From NCBI GenBank assembly GCA_029204225.1, contig MU832139.1, positions 21,274 through 85,273 of the forward strand: DNA of 64,000 nucleotides, in the 5' to 3' direction. The stretch comes from Diphasiastrum complanatum (taxonomy: Eukaryota > Streptophyta > Lycopodiopsida > Lycopodiales > Lycopodiaceae). The notes below the pieces were generated by a model. That model was not told the DNA's origin. It did no database searches and was given only the letters and a program-made list of their open reading frames with translations. Positions 11,221 through 23,742 of this stretch are shown here, piece by piece. The first letter of the stretch is position 1, and the number at the start of each line of letters is the position of its first letter. Made by a program: the position numbers and the translations under genes.

Positions 11221-12182
11221 TGTTGGATTTATCTCCTCTAATCTCCTAAATCCCATTTTAATCTGCCTCCATTCATGCTGCATTTTTACTCACATTGCCG
11301 CACAGTCTGCATATTTACATGTAAATTCTCATAGGCGAAGAAAAGACAAAAAAGAATCGTGACACTGTGTTTTTACACGTGTTTTGTGACAGGCGAAAAA
11401 GACGACACTGTGCCCTAGGAAGCAAAGGCACCATGTAAATTAAACCCTAAGGCATTTCGTTAGAGTGACACATTTTTCGTATCTTCACCAAAGGCTGATG
11501 TCGCACCCTTTTCACGCTCACCCCATGCAACTACGCTAACAGACTTGACAACGATTGCAGCCACCCGCGATCTCCTATAGATTCCTTTACAGATTGAATT
11601 AGCTTTGTAGAGCATGTGGTTTCGTCCGCTATTTCTTGTGCTCTACCGCATTATTGACATCTATATTTGATATACTTAATCTGATAACAACTTTTTGTTC
11701 TGCGTTCAGATCTATGTCAATATTGCTATGCTTGTTTTCATTCTATCAGACCTTTCTAATTGCTCGATTTAATAATCTTTTTTTAGCGAGTTAATATTAG
11801 TCTAGTTGTAGATGATTAATATTTAGTCTTGTCTTTTGCGAATCATTTGCGACTGATTATCAGTCGAGCTCAATCTAGCTCTTCACAAATCATTCACGAC
11901 AAATATTTTGTCTAGCTATTCGCGACAAATTATTCTTCTGGTGTTTTATTAACGTTTGGCTATGTCATCTGAATGACCGTGATTTCCATCACTAACGTTC
12001 TGTTCGTTTCTGATAGGAATAGTCATGCTTAGGGAGAGAGTCATATAGCTCATTTTGCTGCGCACAGACACTTTCCATTCGAGTTTGTTACTCGTTCGCT
12101 TCTTTTTTGTGTTCGATTTTTTTTTCGAGCTATTTTCGTTTCTCACACACGACACACCCTCTTTCTTTCTCTTCTCCCAACA
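11221..12182 (+). repeat. 5' LTR of copia C1
   Basis: 962 bp from TGTTGGATTTATC to CTTCTCCCAACA, followed by a Met-type primer site. Homologous pieces lie at 20360-21145 (-) and 31265-31721 (+). The end of LTR H also shares the last ~150 bp pattern (GATAGG...TAGTCA...GGGAGAGAGTC), so H and C LTRs are related at their 3' parts. Confidence 0.85.
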
Positions 12183-12194
12183 TGGCATCAGAGC
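12183..12194 (+). other. Primer binding site, copia C1
   Basis: TGGCATCAGAGC follows the LTR. It has one mismatch to the standard initiator-Met site TGGTATCAGAGC. Confidence 0.75.
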
Positions 12195-12339
12195 TATTTT
12201 TGTAGCCTGATAAGCTTCCGCAGTACAAGACTCTACTAGTCGATAGAGTAATTGTTTTCTTGTTCTGTATTTCTATACCAGATTTTCATACTTAAGTCAC
12301 TGATAGTTTTTCCTATCACTTAGACTAATTCTTCCACAT

Positions 12340-12813
12340 GGATTTTCAAGGGAAAGCCAGTCCCATCATAGAAAAGCTTACAAGTGTAGAAGGAAAACCT
12401 GAAGTAGACGACACAACAATCGCCAGATGGAGGCTGAAGGATGGAAAGCTTTCGCGTTGATCATTCTCAACATTACAGATACTCAGATCGGCCATGTATC
12501 CGAGGCTCAAATATTGAAAGAAGTCTCGAACATCTTGAGCACACTATACGAAGTGCGAGATATAGCTTCCAAGCTATATCTCAGGAAGAAAATTTACTCC
12601 CTCAAGATGGCAAATGGTGATTCCTTGCAAAATCACATCAATCAATTCAAGAACCTGCTAAGGCAAATGGCCCGTGGCAGATCTGTCATAGACGATCAAG
12701 ACACAATGATGCAATTGCTTACAGGCTTGCCAAGCTCATATGACAGCTGGGTGATGATCATCAAGACTCATCCAGAATTGACTCTTTCGAGAGTCATTAC
12801 TATGTTGTTGTAG
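12340..12813 (+). pseudogene. Copia C1 gag, broken
   Basis: The gag N-terminus near 12340-12430 is degraded. The clean part (from 12427) reads ILNITDTQIGHVSEAQ, KIYSLKMANGDSLQNHINQF and LLTGLPSSYDSWVM, all typical of the copia UBN2 gag domain. It ends at a TAG where the minus-strand relative C3 reads through (LLQKDTRRNE). C3 at 26165-27138 preserves a better N-terminus (LDGANYHLWKFKMKIVLM). Confidence 0.75.
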
Positions 12814-12829
12814 GAAGACACGCGGAGGA

Positions 12830-14035
12830 ACGAAGCCTCAAGTTCCTCAGTTGATTCTCATGCCTTATACACCAACAAGAGCATAACTAAGTAGAAGAAG
12901 AAGAAAGACCCAAAGAAATCAAAGCCAAACCAGAAACAGGTTCAGCATAAAGAACAGTCGAATTCGCAGACGAAAAAAAAGCTGTTCTACAGATACTGCA
13001 AGCAAAACAACCACAAAATTCAAGACTATCGAATACTGCAAGCAAAGAACAATAGCAAGGGGCAGTCGAATCAAGTGGCAAATGCAGCTGCAGAAGTTCC
13101 ACAGCCTATTCAAGAAGCGGATCATGATGCCTTCATGACCAACCATCAAGGAGCATCCGGCGATAATTCTTGGTTCCTGGATTTCGGAGCCACTCAACAC
13201 ATGACCAGCCTTATTGGCTATTTCGAGCCCTATACACCTTATAGTACCCAGAAATTTGTTCACCTTGGCGAGAATAGCACAAAGCTATTAAAGGTGAAGG
13301 TACTGTGAGATCGAGTTTTGCAAATGATCAATCTAAGCTATTCTCTAACATCCTGTATGTACCAAATTTATCTACAAATCTGCCCTCTGTAAGTAGTATC
13401 ACAGATCTAGGACATAGAGTACAATTCGAATGTGATCAGTGCAAAGTAGTTTATAGGACATGCAAGATCCTAGCACTCGAAAAGAGACATTGATACTCGT
13501 ATAAATTAAGTCATTGCTTTTCTGCCTCTAGTCAGGCGCTCAGTACTTCTATTCATGCAAATAAAACTTTACTTTGGAATTATAGACTTGGTCATGTGAA
13601 TCATGCTACTGTGCAACAAATGTCTAGACAATCTATTGTTCTTGATCTCGACTATCCTCGTGAAAAAGTCGAGTTACTTGTCTGTCAAGACTGTCTAGTT
13701 GGTAAACAGACTAGGAAACCATTTAAATTAAGCCATCAACATATTGCTAGAGAATTGCTAGACGTTGTACATTCAGACATTTGTGGCTCGATGAAAAATC
13801 CTTCGCTGAAGGATGCAAAGTATTTTATAACTTTTATTGATAAATTTTCCAGAAGAACTATGGTGTATTTTATAAAGAAGAAATCAGAAGCCTTCAACTG
13901 CTTTAGAATCTTCAATGAGCGTGCAGAAAAGGAGACTGGGTGGACGATTAAGGCTCTAAGGTCAGATGGTGGAGAATATATCTCTATCGAGTTTAAGGAG
14001 TATTGCCAAAGCCAAGGCATTGAGCTACAATTCAT
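12830..14035 (+). pseudogene. Copia C1 protease-integrase, truncated
   Basis: After a degraded Lys-rich and zinc-knuckle stretch (KLFYRYCKQNNHKI), the protease site reads WFLDFGATQHM near 13170, so the normal DSG is DFG. A pre-integrase segment LWNYRLGHVNHATV with CQDCLVGKQT follows, then integrase with HSDICGSM and RSDGGEY (one Gly short). Sequence stops inside integrase at 14035 (GIELQFIV), where LTR H begins in reverse orientation. Frame changes occur near 13308 and 13493. Confidence 0.75.
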
Positions 14036-14865
14036 TGTTGGAGAGAGAGGGGAGATGAATGACGAACACGAACAAGACATGAACTCGAACAAGAAACGAA
14101 CGAGAAACGAACTCGAACAGAAAATATTGTGCGCTGCGGAATGAGTTATACGACTCTCTCCGTAAGCGTGACTACGCCTATCAGAATGAACAGAACTGTT
14201 CAAAACAAAAGGACAATTATGATTGTACTTATCAATCATTAAGAGTTATTGATTGCTTAATCCAAAGATCTATCAAGTTCTAGGTGTTAGATCTTGATCT
14301 AGATGCTTTACACTATGATTTAAGCAAGAGCAATGGACCAAATGATTAGAAACTTGGATGAGCGGCCTCACATGTGTGGAGGACAGTACCTGTACGGCCT
14401 GTTTATAAAGAGGAAAGTACTCAAGCTTATAAATGCATTTCAATCACAAAAACACAAAACAAATGTGGAAAATACAAGCAAGACTAGAATTTGCCAATGT
14501 CACATCAACTTCTCATTGATTCGGTTGACCCTTTATAGATCAAGTACATCCAAGAGCTGTCAAGTGTGAAGAGTGCCTAGTCATCCAAATCCACCAATGG
14601 GAGCCATATGTGCTCATTTCCCAAAGTTGACTATTCTCTTTGGCTAGAAAACAAAAGGCTAGTCTTCCACATTTATAGAAATATTTCCTATAAAATAGGA
14701 TCAAATGAAATATTTCTATCTTATCTTCTAGAAGCTTATCCACACGTGTGAATGGTATCTTGACATGTGTGAGTAATAACTCATTCACATGGAAGTCCAA
14801 TCTATTTACATAAAGTTTGACCAATTTGACCAATTTCAAGATTCTACTCAAAGGTCAATTTCACA
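14036..14865 (-). repeat. LTR H, inverted solo or truncated LTR
   Basis: On the minus strand the unit runs from TGTGAAATTGACC (14865) to CTCTCCAACA (14036), 830 bp with TG...CA ends. No primer site or purine tract is seen at either edge, and the flanks (TTCAT and CTAGT) do not match, so it is a solo or rearranged LTR. It carries CACATGTGTG (14369) and CACACGTGTG (14741). An internal ~240 bp recurs inverted at 3862-9957. Confidence 0.65.
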
Positions 14866-14994
14866 CTAGTGTAGATCTAGCTAAAATCAATCTAACTTTA
14901 TATAAGTGACTTACGTACATTCTTTCACATGTGGGAGCAGACTCCACACGTGTGAGATCCTATCAAGATCAATTATCTTAAGATCTACAAAGTA

Positions 14995-15909
14995 CATCAA
15001 GTTGAAAGTGATATTTTTAACATAGAATGTATCACGAATCTAGTCTCCTTTGGATTGTTTGGAATGACATAGTAAATCACAAATTTGCATTGAAAACAAC
15101 ATTGGAAGTCACTGGCACAAACTTGCAATAAAAGCACTTTAGAGAACCAAGAATATTTTGAACATACTTTCCGTACATGACCAAAAAAATGTAGCTTGTT
15201 TGGTTGTCCCTCTCTACCCCTACCTCCACAAGTTCAATTTGGGCACTCGTACGATCCAACACAAATGCTTTTTCGCAAAATCACATTGAAAACAACATTG
15301 GAAGCCACTGGCTTAGTCCACATATGTCCATGAAATTTTTGCTGAATGCCATCCCGGGGCATTGCCTTCAATCACATGCAAGGTAGTTCAAATGTAACAT
15401 TACCATCATACTCCAATGGCAACTCCGAAACTCGCACAATTTGCTCAGAGTTAGAAATAAGCTTCCACAATGTACCTTCTTTTCCACCTCCCAAGATTTG
15501 TTCTACAATGGAATGTATGAATGAAATATTGTCAATTTCGAGATTGTGGTCAATAACCTCAATACTATTAGCACTATTTGAAGCTTTCACATCACAATGT
15601 GATTTTTCGTTAGCAAGAATTGAATCTTCACTATCCACCAATACAATGGGATCAATGTTTGACAATGATTTTTCCAAAAGAGAAATTGTCTTGCCCATCA
15701 TTAGATAACATTGGTTGCACTTTTATCATTTGCTCCACTGAGGAATTCTCATGGGCCAATACCCCAAAAACTTGTACCTCCCCTTGCTTGGACCGAAGCA
15801 TATCAACCAGCAAGGAAGTCTCTACTAATGACAAGGAAGTCTCTACCAGAAGTATTTCCAAAGTAGATCTTTCCAATTTCCATTCTAAAGTAGTACTACT
15901 ATCTTTCAA
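14995..15909 (-). pseudogene. Cys-rich protein fragment, possibly MULE N-terminus
   Basis: Minus-strand reading gives two acidic, Asn/Ser-rich blocks (15652-15909 and 15372-15701). Across stops follows SVILRKSICVGSYECPN-like text with paired Cys, GREGQPNKLHFFGH, and then FVIYYVIPNNPKETRFVIH. The spacing of Cys and His and the final V-I-x-x-V segment are reminiscent of FLYWCH-type zinc domains that precede MULE transposases. I do not recognise the family with certainty. A ~30-bp block (ACATTGGAAGYCACTGGC) occurs twice, at 15097 and 15298, so part of the coding region is duplicated. No complete ORF remains. Confidence 0.35.
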
Positions 15910-15971
15910 TCATGTACTTATTTCGAATATGGCTCAACATAGCTTTCTACAATTTTTATCTCTCGCCACTA

Positions 15972-16844
<873 letters not shown>

Positions 16845-17068
16845 GCTTTCATATGGTAGATGAAAAGCCTTGTGATACACCTATGGAGTCAAATAAAAAT
16901 CTAACTATAAGAGGTAATGAAATATTGTTCATGGATATTACTCTCTATAGGAAACTAGTTGGTTCACTTATATATCTAACCATGACAAGGCCAGATCTAA
17001 TCTATTGTGTTGGTAGATAAAGCCAATTTATGCAAGATCCTAGTGAGGAGCATTGGAAGCTAGTAGTA
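16845..17068 (+). pseudogene. Copia B-type reverse transcriptase scrap
   Basis: The translation SFHMVDEKPCDTPMES, LTIRGNE, LYRKLVGSLIYLTMTRPDL and YCVGR closely parallels copia B codons at 8350-8560 (end of RT before RNase H). It is cut at both ends, with a stop after YCVGR, and does not continue. Confidence 0.85.
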
Positions 17069-17531
17069 GAGAAACTTAGAGCCCGACAAGGGCCTTTGAA
17101 AAAGATGCTTTTTTATTTTATTTTTCTTATTTTCGTTGCCATGTGGACCAATTGAAAGGTTCTACATAATGTAGAATTTTCCAAATATAGATAAAATAAA
17201 AACTTTTTAAATATATTGTTGTTTCATCGGACAGCATGTGGAAATGCTATTGGTTGATGGGCTTGCCCTTCTAGCTCATCACTGCCCGAAGAGACCCAAA
17301 AATATTGAAAATGAATATGACAGATGGTTGAGATGAAAAAATTGATGTACCATTAATGTATATGCATTGTCAAACCATGGTTAACAGGGATAACCAAAGT
17401 TAATTTGTGGCGCCAAATAGATCAGTGCTTCAAATTTTTGCCAACACTTTTTTTCAGATTCATGGCTTTTTGTCTATGCAAATTTTCAGATTCATAGTTT
17501 ATTGTTTCAAATTTTTGCATGCAAATTACGA
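17069..17531. other. Non-coding 5' region of multi-gene unit copy A
   Basis: No gene is seen. TGGCGCCAAA at 17408-17417 fits an E2F-type site (TTTSGCGC on the other strand). It lies about 120 bp ahead of the BAH-like start codon, so a promoter here is possible but unproven. Confidence 0.3.
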
Positions 17532-18892
17532 ATGGCGTCATCAAGGAAGCCGTGATCCTCAATCGACTCTGTGATTTTATTCAATGAGACAGATGATAAT
17601 GGATTATGGGTGCAAGAAAATATTTAAAAAACTCTTGGGTTTTGATGCATCCATCATCAAGAGGAGCATTTCGAAAAAGGAAAAGGTCAAAACTATCATT
17701 TCGATCTTATTGGAAGGCCATAATTTTGGATTTTAGAACATCATCAGGAGAAAAATCTATTTCTGAAATTCTAGTCCAATATATATATGCATTCAGAGAT
17801 AAATTTGCAAGGATTCAACCGTCAGGATCACAAAAAAAACAACTGTGAGTATTGATATTTTTGATACTTTGTTTTTTGTCATTCATAAAGATCTAGTAGT
17901 AAACTTGCCAATCTGATCATTTTTCTCTTGCAAATTTATATCCATCCAACATAAATGAATGGGAGCCGAGTGGATCTTTAGCAGGTGTATTAGATGTTAT
18001 TCACACTGATATTGGATAGCTGTAATATCGAGGTAGAACTGCAAAAGATCTAGCTGATAGTAAGATCTTTTTTTATAAATCAATGTACATTTCTGATACA
18101 AAAGGAAATTTTGGACAAATAATACCAATTCCATTACCTAGTTTTGAAAGTGATGAATGGATTTGCACCAGATGCTACAGTTTCAGAATCATTTCGTTGC
18201 AAGATATATAATGATGTAAAAAATTCATTAAAAATGAGCACGAGATAAAAAACAGTCATATTGAGTTGGTTTATTTCCTTGAATATATTTGTGGATTTTT
18301 TTTTAAGTGTCAATGTACACAAAACTCCAACGATGTTTGTATGCAAAAATTTATCAGATAGTTTATTATTTGGACTTATGAATGAAGGCTGGGACAAAAG
18401 ATCAGATGGAGAAATAGAATGTAGAATTAAAATGTCTTCCATGTCCTTCCATTATCAAATTGAAAAACAAATGTTGAGCTTATGCTTCCATTATCAAAGA
18501 TGAAAAAATAATAAAGGTAAATGGGTGCCACTCGATCAAGACTTGGAAGCCAGTGGACATTCAAAACGAAAAAATATTGAAATTATATACAATGATGCCG
18601 TTTTGACATGTGTTGAGGTGGAAGAAGATTGGAGTCTAAACTACATCTGGCGGGAACTATTGCTCCTACAAGATGATGTACTTTCAGACTTCAGATTCAT
18701 TTTCAATGGTAAACTCTTAAGTAACTATAAGCACTCAATCTTTTATGAATAGTTTCAATCAAAACTTTCTAATACAAACTCTGTACTAATTCTAACTAAC
18801 TTTGTATTAGTTTTATGCAGGTACGTAAAAGACATGAGCTCGAGATCAAATGTAGAGATATTGGCGAAACAATCCAACTTATGGAAGAACAT
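17532..18892 (+). pseudogene. BAH-like transposon gene, copy A
   Basis: The start reads MASSRKP then a stop, continuing SSIDSVILFNETD. The copy at 34861 reads MARRPRSTIEPVILYNEKD, so the same start is used. Next come KNSWVLMHPSS, SYWKAIILDF, NINEWEPSG, YRGRTAKDLADSKIFF and YKSMY. This arrangement (a chromatin-reader-like strand pattern ending in FF/FY..Y) resembles a BAH domain, by inference only. The second half holds RLSWF-like, FVCKNLSDSLLFGLM, MPLDQDLE and CVEVEEDW motifs. Putative introns start at GTAAACTC (18706) and end at TTATGCAG (about 18820), with a last exon VRKRHELEIKCRDIGETI. Frameshifts and stops show it is dead. It converges on the Ulp1-like gene at 19100-20365. Confidence 0.6.
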
Positions 18893-19099
18893 TGAGATTC
18901 ACTATCAGCAAATACATGCCAATTATCATGTCTTTTTATCATTATAGAAAAATTGCATTCCAGTATTGTGATATCAATTAAAAAACCCATAAACGGGTTG
19001 TTTACAAGTAAAATGATTGTATTTTTTTTTTGATGTCTCTCTATTTACAAATAGATCTCTATTCAATCAATTTTTTTATATTTTTTATATCAGTATTAG

Positions 19100-20365
19100 A
19101 CATTGATAAGGCAATAGCTCCTTCTATAATCTCGCCCTCCTCTGTTTCGGGAAGGGCCTTAATGTCTTTTAAGGCAAGAGGAATATCTGCTACAAAATTG
19201 TCTTCCTCTGTATTAGGAAGGACTTTTATTTCTTTTTGATCATATAAAATAAGATCTGCATCTTGAGCAACCTAAAAGGTTGTTAAGGCAGGAGCAGCTT
19301 CCTTTTGAGGGCCCTCGATTGCAAGTGCAATGCTTACACCGTACTGGGCATAGGTTCTGATCAACTCTTGCCGAAATCTATATACATCATTAGGAGTATA
19401 CGGCTCAAGAGTGAACTTGTCGTATTTGGTTTGGTATCGCTACTGTCATCACAAAACACGAGAATCAGCAAATTACAAACAATGATAGTAATAAAATATG
19501 AATTAGAATGAAATGAACTACAAATGAATAGAATATTACCTTTTCGATATCTACATCCGTTTGTAAATTATACCATTCAAAAAACAGCTTTGTATTGTAC
19601 AAGATGAACCATGCAAAGACATCTTTTTGTTGTACACACTGCATATATAGAACAAAAATTAGTAATATTATGATAGAAATTTTATTTATGCTATGACGAT
19701 ACATTTGATTTAAAAAAGCGTGTATTTGCAGCTGAGTTTAATTTTACACATAGAAAATTTGATACTCCCTCCTTATTTATCTTGACAAAAAGAATGTTCA
19801 TGCTCCAATGCCGACTGCAACAACCAAAATACAAATATCGATAAACTCATATTTATGAAGAAATTCCATTCTTATTAAAACAATGAAACATGCAACAATC
19901 CAGATTAAAGCAACAAAAACAAAAGAGCAATCTTTAATTATTTTCATATAAAATCAAATAGAATTTCGCCATAGGACTGCACTCGATAAAATAGAGAGCC
20001 TTCTCAAAATTGGCTTCTTTCGCCTTTACCGCTCCCATGAAAAATGGACTAACTACAAAAACTGTACCATGGGAATCGAAACTAATACTATTCTGCAAAA
20101 AAGAAACTCCAGCCTCTACTGTTGCATCTGAAATTTTTGAGGTCTTATCTTTCAACTCGACACAAAATTTGGGACCTAATCTAAAGCTTCTACGTGTATC
20201 TAGAAGAAAAAAATCAAAAAAGTTGTCGAGAAGATCAATTTTGTTAGCTAGGTAGGCTTCATATTGATTATAATGGTCAGAATAAAAAAAAATTTGGCCT
20301 GAATCGTATGGAATTCTCACAAAAAGATTATGTAAAGGAGCAAAAACAGAAGTGAAAACAATATT
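19100..20365 (-). pseudogene. Ulp1/C48-like cysteine peptidase gene, copy A
   Basis: Minus-strand exons: an N-terminal block (19934-20365) with SFRLGPKFCVELKDK, DATVEAGVSFLQ and PMAKF; a short exon near 19760-19820 reading RHWSMNILFVKIN with the peptidase His-Trp; an exon near 19560-19650 reading VQQKDVFAWFILYNTK and LFFEW; and a C-terminal block with YDKFTLEPYTPNDVYRFRQE and YAQYGVSIALAI. The order His-Trp ... Gln-x-x ... matches Ulp1/SENP peptidases (C48). The catalytic Cys has been lost: copy B has NDSFNCGWY where this copy has KDVFAWF. Its 5' end is cut by a copia C LTR at 20360. Such peptidases act on ubiquitin-like proteins in hosts and are often carried by plant DNA transposons. Confidence 0.6.
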
Positions 20366-21145
20366 TACATTGACACAAATCTGAACGTAGAACAAGCAAA
20401 GTTGTTATCAGATTAAGTATAACAAAATATACAGATCAATAATGTTATTGAACACAAGACAATAGCGGACGAAGCCGCGTGCTCTACAAAGCTAACCAAT
20501 CTGTAAAGGAATGAACCTATTATTGACAATACAAAGAATTGATGCTCGAGGGCATCTACTTCGTCTATCTCTAATAAGCTTCTGATCCTAGTATTTTCAC
20601 ACACGTTGTTATCTCACATGTTTAGAATACGCAAATGGTATTCAATATATATACGCAATTTTACTAGTGTGCAGAAAGTGGATGTGCTGTCTGTAGGAGA
20701 TCGTGGGTGGCAATTGTCGTTGTCAAATTTGTTTGCACAAATGCATTGGATGAGCATGAAAAGGCCGCGACGTCAGCCTTTGTTGAAATGAATGTTGGTG
20801 AAGATGCAAAAAATGCGACACTTTGACAAATTCCTTAAGATTTGATTTACAAGGTGTCTTCCCTTTTTTGTAAGGGCACCTTCGACATTTTGTAAGATAA
20901 TGTTGCCTTTTTTGCCTGTGGAAATTTACTTGTATTTATGCAAACATTGTGTAAAAACACAGTGTCATGTTTTTCATCTTTTTTGCCTGTGAAAATTTAC
21001 TTGTATTTATGCAGACAGTCGCATCTTTTGTCTGTCTTATTTTACATGTAAATATGTAGACTGTGCGACAACATGAGCAAAAATGCAGTATGAATGGAGG
21101 TAGATTAAAATAGGATCTAGGAGAGTAGAGGAGATAAATCCAACA
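20360..21145 (-). repeat. 3' LTR of copia C2, truncated
   Basis: On the minus strand it starts TGTTGGATTTATCTCC at 21145 and matches the copia C1 LTR for about its first 500 bp (shared TTTACAGATTG, TTAGCTTTGTAGAGCA and TTCGTCCGCTATT). It then breaks off into the Ulp1-like gene. A purine tract (GATTAAGGGGGG) precedes it. Confidence 0.75.
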
Positions 21146-21356
21146 CCCCCCCTTAATCTGGATCCATGAATGCCTTGATCTTCAAACTAAGCAATGCACA
21201 AAATTTGTTTTGTGTATTAACGCTTAATGCCTTTGTGAATATATCTACAACCATGTCCTGCGTTCTACAGTACCTTAAGCTCACCTCCTTGTTGAGAACC
21301 TTGCCCTTGATGTAGTGATATCTGATTTCAATGTGCTTAATCCTATTAGAAATCAA
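21146..21356 (-). pseudogene. Copia C2 RNase H C-terminus
   Basis: Reads NRIKHIEIRYHYIKGKVLNK and MVVDIFTKALS, the classic end of copia RNase H/pol, followed by the stop and the purine tract of the adjacent LTR. Everything upstream has been lost near 21357-21394, where copia D begins. Confidence 0.85.
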
Positions 21357-21394
21357 TGATAAACTTCATTGTTATTGTTTATGATGCACATTAA

Positions 21395-21605
21395 TGTTGA
21401 CGGTTGTGACCAGTTGTCAATAGCCGTAGGCTAGTCTATTAGTCTACTCGTAGGTTTTATCTCTCTATTAGGGTTCAGGATTTATTTGTACATTTTACAT
21501 TCTGTATGATGTAGAGTGATAGAGTGATAGTGCATCTTCTTCTTCCACCTTCTTGTGGTGATTGCTTATGGTGAATGCTTGATGTTGCATATCTAATTCT
21601 TGACA
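21395..21605 (+). repeat. 5' LTR of copia D
   Basis: 211 bp, TGTTGACGGTTG to TAATTCTTGACA, followed by the primer site. It is much shorter than the other LTRs in the window. Confidence 0.85.
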
Positions 21606-21617
21606 TGGTATCAGAGC
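21606..21617 (+). other. Primer binding site, copia D
   Basis: TGGTATCAGAGC, a perfect initiator-Met type site directly after the LTR. Confidence 0.85.
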
Positions 21618-21793
21618 AGCAATAGTCCAACGTGCTTGATCAGTGGATACAGCTTGTCACAGGCTCCACAACGAAGTGAGAAAGTCCTTCACGGGAGGTG
21701 AAATCTTGGAGAGATAAAAACGGCTGGAAGAAATTCTTCTTTGGTATATTTTGAAGGTTTGGAGCTCAGAATCATCAGTGGAGAATGAAGAGA

Positions 21794-21995
21794 CAGTCCT
21801 GGAGGCATCAGAAAGGTCAGAGCAGTATCAAACAAGTAGAAAATCTGTTGAGTGGGGACATTTTTACAATACTTCTTAGTTTTTGTGAAAAGCACAGTCT
21901 CGGAGGCATCCAAAAGGCCAGGGCTGCATCAGACAGATTAAAAATCTGTTGAGTGGGGGAGATTCTTACAATACTTCCTAGTTGTTGTGGAATGT
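21794..21995 (+). repeat. Tandem duplication in copia D leader
   Basis: Two imperfect copies of about 101 bp, starting at 21794 and 21895. Shared blocks include GGAGGCATC, AAAATCTGTTGAGTGGGG and TTACAATACTTC. Confidence 0.8.
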
Positions 21996-22254
21996 GCTAT
22001 TTGTGTGAGAGGTTTGCCAATAAATCTCTCATTTGTCTGTTTGGAGTACCACAAATCACAGTAGGTAGTGTCTAGTACTGTCATTTAGAGTTAGGAAGCT
22101 TCATACTTTTCACATTACTGATCTCTGTCTTTCGCACGATCACACATTTCAAAATCTTTGCAAAGAGGAGGTGGCGTAGCCGCCTTGCCGAAGTGGGGAA
22201 TCTAGAATATTCTCTCTAAAAGTTTTTATATTCTCTCTATTTTTAATCTTTTCC

Positions 22255-22500
22255 GTACCAATATTGGATCGACGCACCAGAGGTAGGAAAAATCTTGAGA
22301 AGTCGTACATCCACATGTCATACAGATATAGCATATCCGTACCAATATCATATCGACGTGCCAGAGGTAAAGGAAATCAAGAGCAGTCGTACATCCTCGC
22401 ATACCGACATCACATATCAGTACCAATATCGCAGCGACGCGCCAGAGGTAAAGAGAATCCCGAGTAGCCGCACACCCGCATGTCGTACCGATATCAGGTG
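22255..22500 (+). repeat. Three-copy ~82-bp tandem repeat in copia D leader
   Basis: Units begin GTACCAATAT at 22255, 22339 and 22420 (spacings 84 and 81 bp). Each contains TCGACG or GCGACG, then YGCCAGAGGTA, then AGYCGYACA. The array ends about 65 bp before the gag start. It stays open in more than one frame but I see no reason to call it coding. Confidence 0.85.
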
Positions 22501-22566
22501 TACAACCAAAAATTTACAGTTCTGTGGTGTGAATAAATTTTGTGATCCAGACTCATCTATCCAAAA

Positions 22567-23742
22567 ATGACAACTCTAAGCGAGAGTGTCCTTAACGAGT
22601 CAAGCAAATTGGAAGGTGCCGACAACTATGCAGTTTGGAAATTCAAACTGAAGAACATTTTGATGGAAAATGAGCTATGGGAGATCGTGACAGGTGAAGA
22701 GACAAGGCCAGTGATTGAAGAAGATCAGCGGACATTTGATAGGAAAAGATGGAAAGCCCAAAATGTCATCAACTTATCAATTAGAGATGCAATTATTCCC
22801 TATATTTCAGATTCAGAAGGACCAAAAGAAACGTGGGATACATTGAAGGCATTGTTTGAAACGACAAATACATCTCGAATACTATTTCTAAAGACAAAGT
22901 TGCATACATTGCGGATGGATGATGGTGCAACTATTGGCAATCACATACTGAAGATCAAAGAGATTCGTGATCAATTAGCAGCAGTTGGAGAGCGAGTACA
23001 AGATCCTAAGATCGTGCAATTGACATTGAATAGTCTGAGTGAGTCACATCAGATGTTTGTGACGAGTATAGCCACAAGAGAAAATCTTCCAACCTATGAA
23101 GAACTAGGTGGATTGCTTTTGCAAGAAGAGCAACGTCAAGAGAACTTGAATCATCATAACAGGACCTATGATCAAGCTCTTGCAATTAGAGGACGAGGTG
23201 GAAGATTTGGCCGTGGAAAGTATCAATCAAGAGGAGGAAACTCAAGTCGAGGATCATTTCAACAATTTCATGAGCAAGTCAATGATAGTCCGAATCGAGG
23301 TAATTGGAATCAAGACCGAGGTCAAGGACACAGCTATTCAAGACAAAATAAACCTGAAAATTGTAGGTACTGCAACAAACCTAGTCACTGGGAGTGTGAA
23401 TGCTTCAAGAAACAAAAGGAGACGGAACAAAAAAAAGACAAATGGCAAGCAATAAATTATGCTGATCAATATCAATTTGATGACTATTATTATGAAGACA
23501 ATTATATTGATCAACATCAATACGATGATGATCAATATGAAGATGATACAGGTGAGAGTTCAAAATTGTTCATTACAGCGTTAATGACAAGTGATGAAGC
23601 CAAGGATACCTGGTACATTGCTAGTGGTGCATCCACGAGCATTACTTCAAGGAAAGAGTGGTTTTCAGAACTTAAGAAAACTGACAATGGTGATGAAGTT
23701 GGACATTGCTATCTATTAAAAGAGTTGGAGTGGTACCAGTGA
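22567..23742 (+). pseudogene. Copia D gag-protease
   Basis: A 391-codon ORF starting MTTLSESVLNESSKLEGADN, with the gag motif NYAVWKFKLKNILMENELW and the UBN2 segment LKTKLHTLRMDDGATIGNH. A Gly/Arg-rich stretch (RGRGGRFGRGKYQSRGG) follows, then a CCHC knuckle CRYCNKPSHWECEC. After an Asp/Tyr-rich linker the protease site reads WYIASGASTSI, so the catalytic Asp of DSG is replaced by Ala. The frame then shifts near 23700. Gag could still be made, but the protease is inactive as written. Confidence 0.85.

Noticed and set aside
11949-12188. Lys-rich minus-strand ORF
   Set aside because: It lies entirely within the copia C1 LTR and is antisense.
13736-14239. 167-codon minus-strand ORF
   Set aside because: It crosses the junction between LTR H and antisense copia C1 pol; a chance frame.
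22255-22500. CRISPR-like array
   Set aside because: Three 82-bp units without spacers, inside a plant retrotransposon leader.
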